In this document: piece after piece, positions 17,448-20,219 of the stretch
Layout of the letters: the number at the start of each line of letters is the position of its first letter
Numbering within the stretch: position 1 is the first letter of the stretch
DNA from: a virus
IMG/VR virus record: IMGVR_UViG_3300010883_000690
Location: 1-20,219 of that record
Direction: 5' to 3' (one strand)
DNA: 20,219 nucleotides
Notes under the pieces: generated by a model
Database searches by the model: none
Told to the model about the DNA's origin: nothing
Seen by the model: the letters and a program-made list of their open reading frames with translations, nothing else
Translations under genes and position numbers: made by a program

Positions 17448-18201
17448 GCCCGAAGAAAGGACGAAAAAAGTTCAAACCAAAATTAATGTCATAGGGAACA
17501 TCAACACCTGATGGTGATTTTGCTACTTTACCAACATCTAACCCAGGTTCTACTGATTTTAAAAACTTTTTAATGTCTTGTGCGTCTTTTAGTGGTAAGG
17601 TGTGGATTGCGTTAGACAACATGATAGGGTCTCTTTCACCATCCAGTTCTATAACAGATTTTTCCAATCGTTTTGTCGCCATTGGTTTAATCTTCATGTC
17701 TTTGTAACTTTGTTCTAATTCTGAAAGAATTTTGGTGTCTTCCGGTGATAGTAATCTTAGTTTACATTTTTTACCTGATGTGGGTAGGAGATAGTCGAAT
17801 AACCCTTCGTTATCTGGTTTCACACTAATTTCTTTAGTCTTTAAAACTGATAGGTCTTCAGTATGTTCAAATTCCTTACTAGTTTCAGGGTCAACTAATT
17901 TAAATGTATAACTAGGCCCAAAAGCTGTATTTCTTAAGAATACAAAAATAGCTTGTTTATCACATTCAGCTAAATTCTTAACAACAACATCTTTATCTAG
18001 TACTTTTTGTGATAATAATGTGTCCATAAGTTCTCCAGACTCAGATAGGTTAGGTGAAGTTAGAATATTTTCATCAGCCGCTGTTAAGTAAGCTACCTTT
18101 AAAGTTTTTTTCTTATTTTTGTAAAAAATCCCTTGTGAAGGTAATACTACAATATCGTATGGGATGTTAGGTGTGATTTCTGGTGTTTGTAAGTTTTCCA
18201 T
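17443..18201 (-). CDS. gp26-like baseplate hub assembly protein
   Basis: 252 aa. The N-terminal half carries the marks of the T4 gp26-type baseplate family: DIVVLPSQGIFYKNKKKTLKVAYLTAADENILTSPN (about 17-50), then a helical region (ESGELMDTLLSQKVLDKDVVVKNLAECDKQAIFVFLRNTAFGPSYTF) and beta strands. The family's usual closing pattern, hydrophobic strand plus FFxP, is present (VDVPYDINFGLNFFRPFF). gp26 acts in hub assembly and is not a major virion part. The reading frame ends FRPFFGL-stop, and the +1 frame carries on with a chaperone-like sequence, so this may be the short form of a short/long pair. Its leader (18202-18294) is A/T-rich with no Shine-Dalgarno sequence. It lies after the tail tube terminator, so it probably has its own promoter, which I cannot place with confidence. 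Confidence 0.78.
   Translation of the reverse strand: MENLQTPEITPNIPYDIVVLPSQGIFYKNKKKTLKVAYLTAADENILTSPNLSESGELMDTLLSQKVLDKDVVVKNLAECDKQAIFVFLRNTAFGPSYTFKLVDPETSKEFEHTEDLSVLKTKEISVKPDNEGLFDYLLPTSGKKCKLRLLSPEDTKILSELEQSYKDMKIKPMATKRLEKSVIELDGERDPIMLSNAIHTLPLKDAQDIKKFLKSVEPGLDVGKVAKSPSGVDVPYDINFGLNFFRPFFGL
17446..17471 (-). other. candidate +1 ribosomal frameshift window
   Basis: These 26 bases are the only stretch where both the gp26-like frame and the downstream +1 frame are open. Two places could slip. Near 17468-17463 the zero-frame codons TTT-TTT-CGT allow tRNA-Phe to move forward one base onto TTC before a possibly slow CGT codon. Near 17451 the codons GGG-CTA-TAG precede the stop, and a forward slip on GGG/GGC yields FFG-YRYALLEE, the most natural-looking junction. 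A GGGC/GCCC inverted repeat (17451-17448 with 17438-17435) surrounds the stop codon. No mechanism is proven; a one-base insertion error would produce the same picture. Confidence 0.35.
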
Positions 18202-18294
18202 TTGTATTAAATAATGTTTTATTATTAATAATATAAAAATTTATTTATTAAGTGAACAAAAACTCATAAATATCTATAATAACTATTGTAAAGT

Positions 18295-18321
18295 AAAATA
18301 ACCCACATTGTGGGTTATTTT
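18295..18321 (-). terminator. intrinsic terminator after the tail tube gene
   Basis: A perfect 12-bp inverted repeat (AAAATAACCCAC at 18295-18306 with GTGGGTTATTTT at 18310-18321) with a 3-base loop lies 21 bases after the tail tube stop. The A/T half of the stem supplies the U-run in either direction, so it can stop transcription both ways. It allows the abundant tube protein to be made as a short separate message. Confidence 0.85.
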
Positions 18322-18341
18322 ATTAATATGTTAAAAATGAA

Positions 18342-18830
18342 TTAGTATACTAAGATACATCTATCCGGTCTTAATGTTGCTGCTATATTTGCCATACCTT
18401 CATCACTATAAGATAGGTCGTTAAAATTTACGTCAGTTAAGAAACAACCCTGTAGTATCCATTTTTCAACCACAACACCAGTAGGGTCTAACATCTCTAA
18501 ATCTATATTCTTTTTATATCCTGCCGCATAACCCATTCTACCCGTAACAGACTCAGCATGTAACCTTACCCATTCCATCAATGCTTGTGAAGCTGATGGT
18601 CCGATTGGGTCTCTAAACGTTACGTTAATTGTACCCCAAACAAATCTACCAGCCACATAAGTTGATGTGTTTAAGAATGGTATTTCTACAGAACCTATTG
18701 TAACTTGTGGTCTTGATGTACTTTCTACGTACCACTCGTTAATCCCTAAAGAAGAATCAAATCTCATTATAAACCTATTCTTTTTCTTTGGTTCGTAAGG
18801 TACGGGCATTTTCATTAATAAATCGGCCAT
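18342..18830 (-). CDS. tail tube protein (gp19-like)
   Basis: 162 aa, almost the same length as T4 gp19 (163). The content fits the gp19 tube family: an N-terminal PYEPKKKNRFIMRFDS strand, WYVESTSRPQVTIGSVEIPFLNTSTYVAGRFVWGTINVTFRDPIG (about 33-77), a helix with ALMEWVRLHAES, GYAAGYKKNIDLEMLDPTGVVVEKWILQGCFLTDVNFNDLSY, and a closing strand with ATLRPDRC. Rings of this protein stack into the channel for DNA delivery inside the contractile sheath. The gene stands alone between a 105-base leader and a strong terminator, consistent with high independent expression. The leader is nearly pure A/T just before the ATG, with no Shine-Dalgarno sequence. The sheath gene is not within the window; in T4 it precedes 19. 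Confidence 0.88.
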   Translation of the reverse strand: MADLLMKMPVPYEPKKKNRFIMRFDSSLGINEWYVESTSRPQVTIGSVEIPFLNTSTYVAGRFVWGTINVTFRDPIGPSASQALMEWVRLHAESVTGRMGYAAGYKKNIDLEMLDPTGVVVEKWILQGCFLTDVNFNDLSYSDEGMANIAATLRPDRCILVY

Positions 18831-18936
18831 GTTGTTTTAAGTTTTAATTTTTAATTTTTTTATTTGTTAATAAATATTACCTACTTTTATTATTTACTAG
18901 TTTTATATATAAATATATGATTGCAGCAAAATAATA

Positions 18937-19797
18937 TTACTCACTTACTTTAGATACAATAATTTTATTCTTTTCTCCTTGTGATGTGTCATATATGAAA
19001 AATTCGACATCTGGGTATTCGATACTTAGTTCATTCCTAATAAACTCCATCACAGCATCTATATTTCTTCTGTCATCATCACTAAACCCTATTGTCAATC
19101 TATCGTACTCACCACTAGTTAATTTTTCAGCCCCATTAACAACCCTCTTAACGTAATCCCTTAACGCTATTTTTTTCCCTTCTTCAGGTCTATCAGCGTT
19201 ACTGTCCATACCAAACTTCTCTTTAAATTCATTAGAAGAAACAGCTGAGTAGTCATTTTCTGACAAATAGAAGTCTATTTTTTCTTCTAATGACATGTCT
19301 ATTGTAGACGGGTAAGCACTTTCTATATTCCCCACCATAGTATCTACTTCATTAGTAGTGAAAGTGGTTCCTATTACCATTCTAACCCCCTCTTTAATAG
19401 CATGGGACGGTGTACCCCTAGCTGTAATAATAGAAAATGGGTTAGCGTTTATTAACGATTCTTTAAGTTTTTCAAAGCTTGGTGCAAATTTTTCATTTTC
19501 TATCGCCTTTCTAACATCACTAATAAATGTTTGTGGGTCTTCAAAATCCATAAATGCATGGTCAGTTAATCTATAGTCAGAATCATTTCTTAATTCTGCA
19601 AAATCTTCAGTACTTACATTTATCGGAACCCACACTAAAGATTCCTTTTTTTCCATTTTTATTTTGGTGGGCATAAATAATATATTATCATCCCAATCAA
19701 AAGAGTAACCTCTAATATTGCCATCAACCATAACCTCCCCAATTTCGTTAATTAGTGAGGTTAATTGTTTTTCAGTTAAAATTAAATTTCTTGTCAT
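18937..19797 (-). CDS. HAD-superfamily phosphatase-like protein
   Basis: 286 aa. HAD motifs are in order: motif I YSFDWDDNIL (nucleophile D34, acid D36), motif II FSIITARG (T125), a lysine in the EGKKIALRDY helix (about 207-214, motif III), and motif IV IGFSDDDRRN (D240-D242). The cap region between 40 and 120 carries aromatic and acidic residues. The first 20 residues (LILTEKQLTSLINEI) form a short amphipathic helix before the catalytic domain. HAD phosphatases of this kind remove phosphate from nucleotides, polynucleotide ends or small molecules; the substrate cannot be told. T4's PseT/Pnkp phosphatase domain is one analogue, but no kinase domain is present. It sits between a terminator and the tail tube gene, so it may be co-transcribed with the tube by read-through. 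Confidence 0.78.
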   Translation of the reverse strand: MTRNLILTEKQLTSLINEIGEVMVDGNIRGYSFDWDDNILFMPTKIKMEKKESLVWVPINVSTEDFAELRNDSDYRLTDHAFMDFEDPQTFISDVRKAIENEKFAPSFEKLKESLINANPFSIITARGTPSHAIKEGVRMVIGTTFTTNEVDTMVGNIESAYPSTIDMSLEEKIDFYLSENDYSAVSSNEFKEKFGMDSNADRPEEGKKIALRDYVKRVVNGAEKLTSGEYDRLTIGFSDDDRRNIDAVMEFIRNELSIEYPDVEFFIYDTSQGEKNKIIVSKVSE

Positions 19798-19821
19798 ATA
19801 ATATAAATATTTTTATAAGCC

Positions 19822-19849
19822 AAAAAAAACGTGATGGTGTCATCACGTT
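19822..19849 (-). terminator. intrinsic terminator after the Cys-rich gene
   Basis: A perfect 9-bp stem (AACGTGATG at 19828-19836 with CATCACGTT at 19841-19849) with a 4-base loop is followed on the minus strand by a run of eight T (19829-19822). It is 25 bases after the stop of the Cys-rich gene and 24 bases before the HAD gene's start codon, leaving almost no room for a separate promoter. Confidence 0.9.
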
Positions 19850-19874
19850 AATTTTATTAATCTAGATTAAACCA

Positions 19875-20219
19875 TTAATCTATACTAGGATTATAATTAG
19901 TCCCTGTTTTGTTCACCCTGTTAAACCATTTTTTCATATTTCTTATATCTGATTCGTTAATTGGGTTGGTGGTTTTTAATTTTCTACTCTCAGTATGTAT
20001 ATTGCCTTGAGTAGGTGGCGTCCCTCCCTTACATTTTATTTCTGGACAAGACTTAGGACATCTTGTTTGGTTCACCATTACCTTATCTCTACATTTACAA
20101 CACCTACCCTTCAAAGGTGAGGTAGGCGGCTTAGGCTTACAACAATTTTTTGTATCATTTTCACAATCTTGTAACGAAAAATATTGTCCTGTTCCATTAG
20201 GTGTTGGTACACACTTACA
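19875..20219 (-). CDS. cysteine-rich module protein (5' end cut by window edge)
   Basis: 114 codons are visible and the frame stays open to the window edge, so the N-terminus is missing. A TTG at 20114 could be mistaken for the start, but the 35 codons before it are equally Cys- and Pro-rich and clearly belong to the same protein. Visible residues 1-63 hold 11 cysteines in CxC, CC and CCxC groupings: CKCVPTPNGTGQYFSLQDCEND, then NCCKPKPPTSP, then RCCKCRDK and CPKSCPEIKC. The G-x-Y-x-S-L-x-x-C step recalls short repeated disulfide or metal-binding modules. The tail (about 80-114) changes character to a helix without cysteine (INESDIRNMKKWFNRVNK). Function unknown; a virion surface or fibre decoration stabilised by disulfides or zinc is a guess. 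It ends at the terminator 19822-19849. Confidence 0.75.
   Translation of the reverse strand, partial: CKCVPTPNGTGQYFSLQDCENDTKNCCKPKPPTSPLKGRCCKCRDKVMVNQTRCPKSCPEIKCKGGTPPTQGNIHTESRKLKTTNPINESDIRNMKKWFNRVNKTGTNYNPSID

Noticed and set aside
18202-18294. TTGTTC-18-TATATT as promoter of the gp26-like gene
   Set aside because: Same reason: poor -35 match and an A/T-rich background; the position after a terminator makes some promoter likely but not this one in particular.
18831-18936. TTGCTG-16-TATAAA as promoter of the tail tube gene
   Set aside because: The -35 matches only three of six consensus bases and the gap is so A/T-rich that a -10-like word is expected by chance.
20112-20114. TTG as start of the Cys-rich protein
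   Set aside because: The frame is open to the window edge and the upstream 35 codons show the same Cys/Pro-rich composition, so the gene continues beyond the window.

Overview
The window looks like part of the genome of a large, AT-rich, tailed phage with a contractile (T4-like myovirus) tail. Every supported gene lies on the minus strand, so transcription runs from high to low coordinates. I see no tRNA, rRNA, CRISPR array, integrase or insertion sequence. None of the gene starts I inspected has a Shine-Dalgarno sequence; they sit behind A/T-rich leaders. That is typical of Bacteroidota and their phages, so a Bacteroidota (flavobacterial) host is my best inference, but it rests on this alone.

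Read in the direction of transcription: (1) At 20219-18937 there is a 5'-truncated cysteine-rich protein, a strong intrinsic terminator, and a HAD-fold phosphatase-like protein. (2) At 18830-4302 is the tail module: tail tube (gp19-like) with its own terminator, a gp26-like baseplate-hub assembly protein with a second reading frame in +1 phase at its 3' end, a tape-measure-like protein, a 1007-aa gp48/gp54-like tube-initiator protein, an unrecognised 363-aa protein, a small gp53/LysM-like baseplate protein, and a 2089-aa hub protein ending in an M23 (LytM-type) peptidase. The order resembles T4's 19, 26-51, 29, 48-54, 53, 5/27. (3) At 4228-3223 are two small unrecognised proteins closed by an intrinsic terminator. 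(4) At 3086-1 is a DNA metabolism operon: gp32-like single-strand-binding protein, UvsX/RecA recombinase, SlyD-like FKBP prolyl isomerase and a 5'-3' exonuclease/RNase H cut by the window edge. A promoter with near-consensus -35 and -10 boxes precedes it.

The tail module builds the tube, the baseplate hub and the cell-wall-cutting tip. The replication module supplies strand exchange, ssDNA coating and primer removal, with a folding helper inserted between them. The best candidate for something undescribed is at 17446-17471. There the gp26-like gene stops while an ATG-less frame, looking like a gp51/tail-chaperone C-terminal region, continues in +1 phase. This suggests programmed frameshifting in a contractile-tail hub chaperone, or alternatively a one-base sequence error. 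Also notable are a recurring ATATTTAT box in most tail-module gaps, the hub-peptidase giant fusion, the phage SlyD, and the Cys-rich module protein at the right edge.
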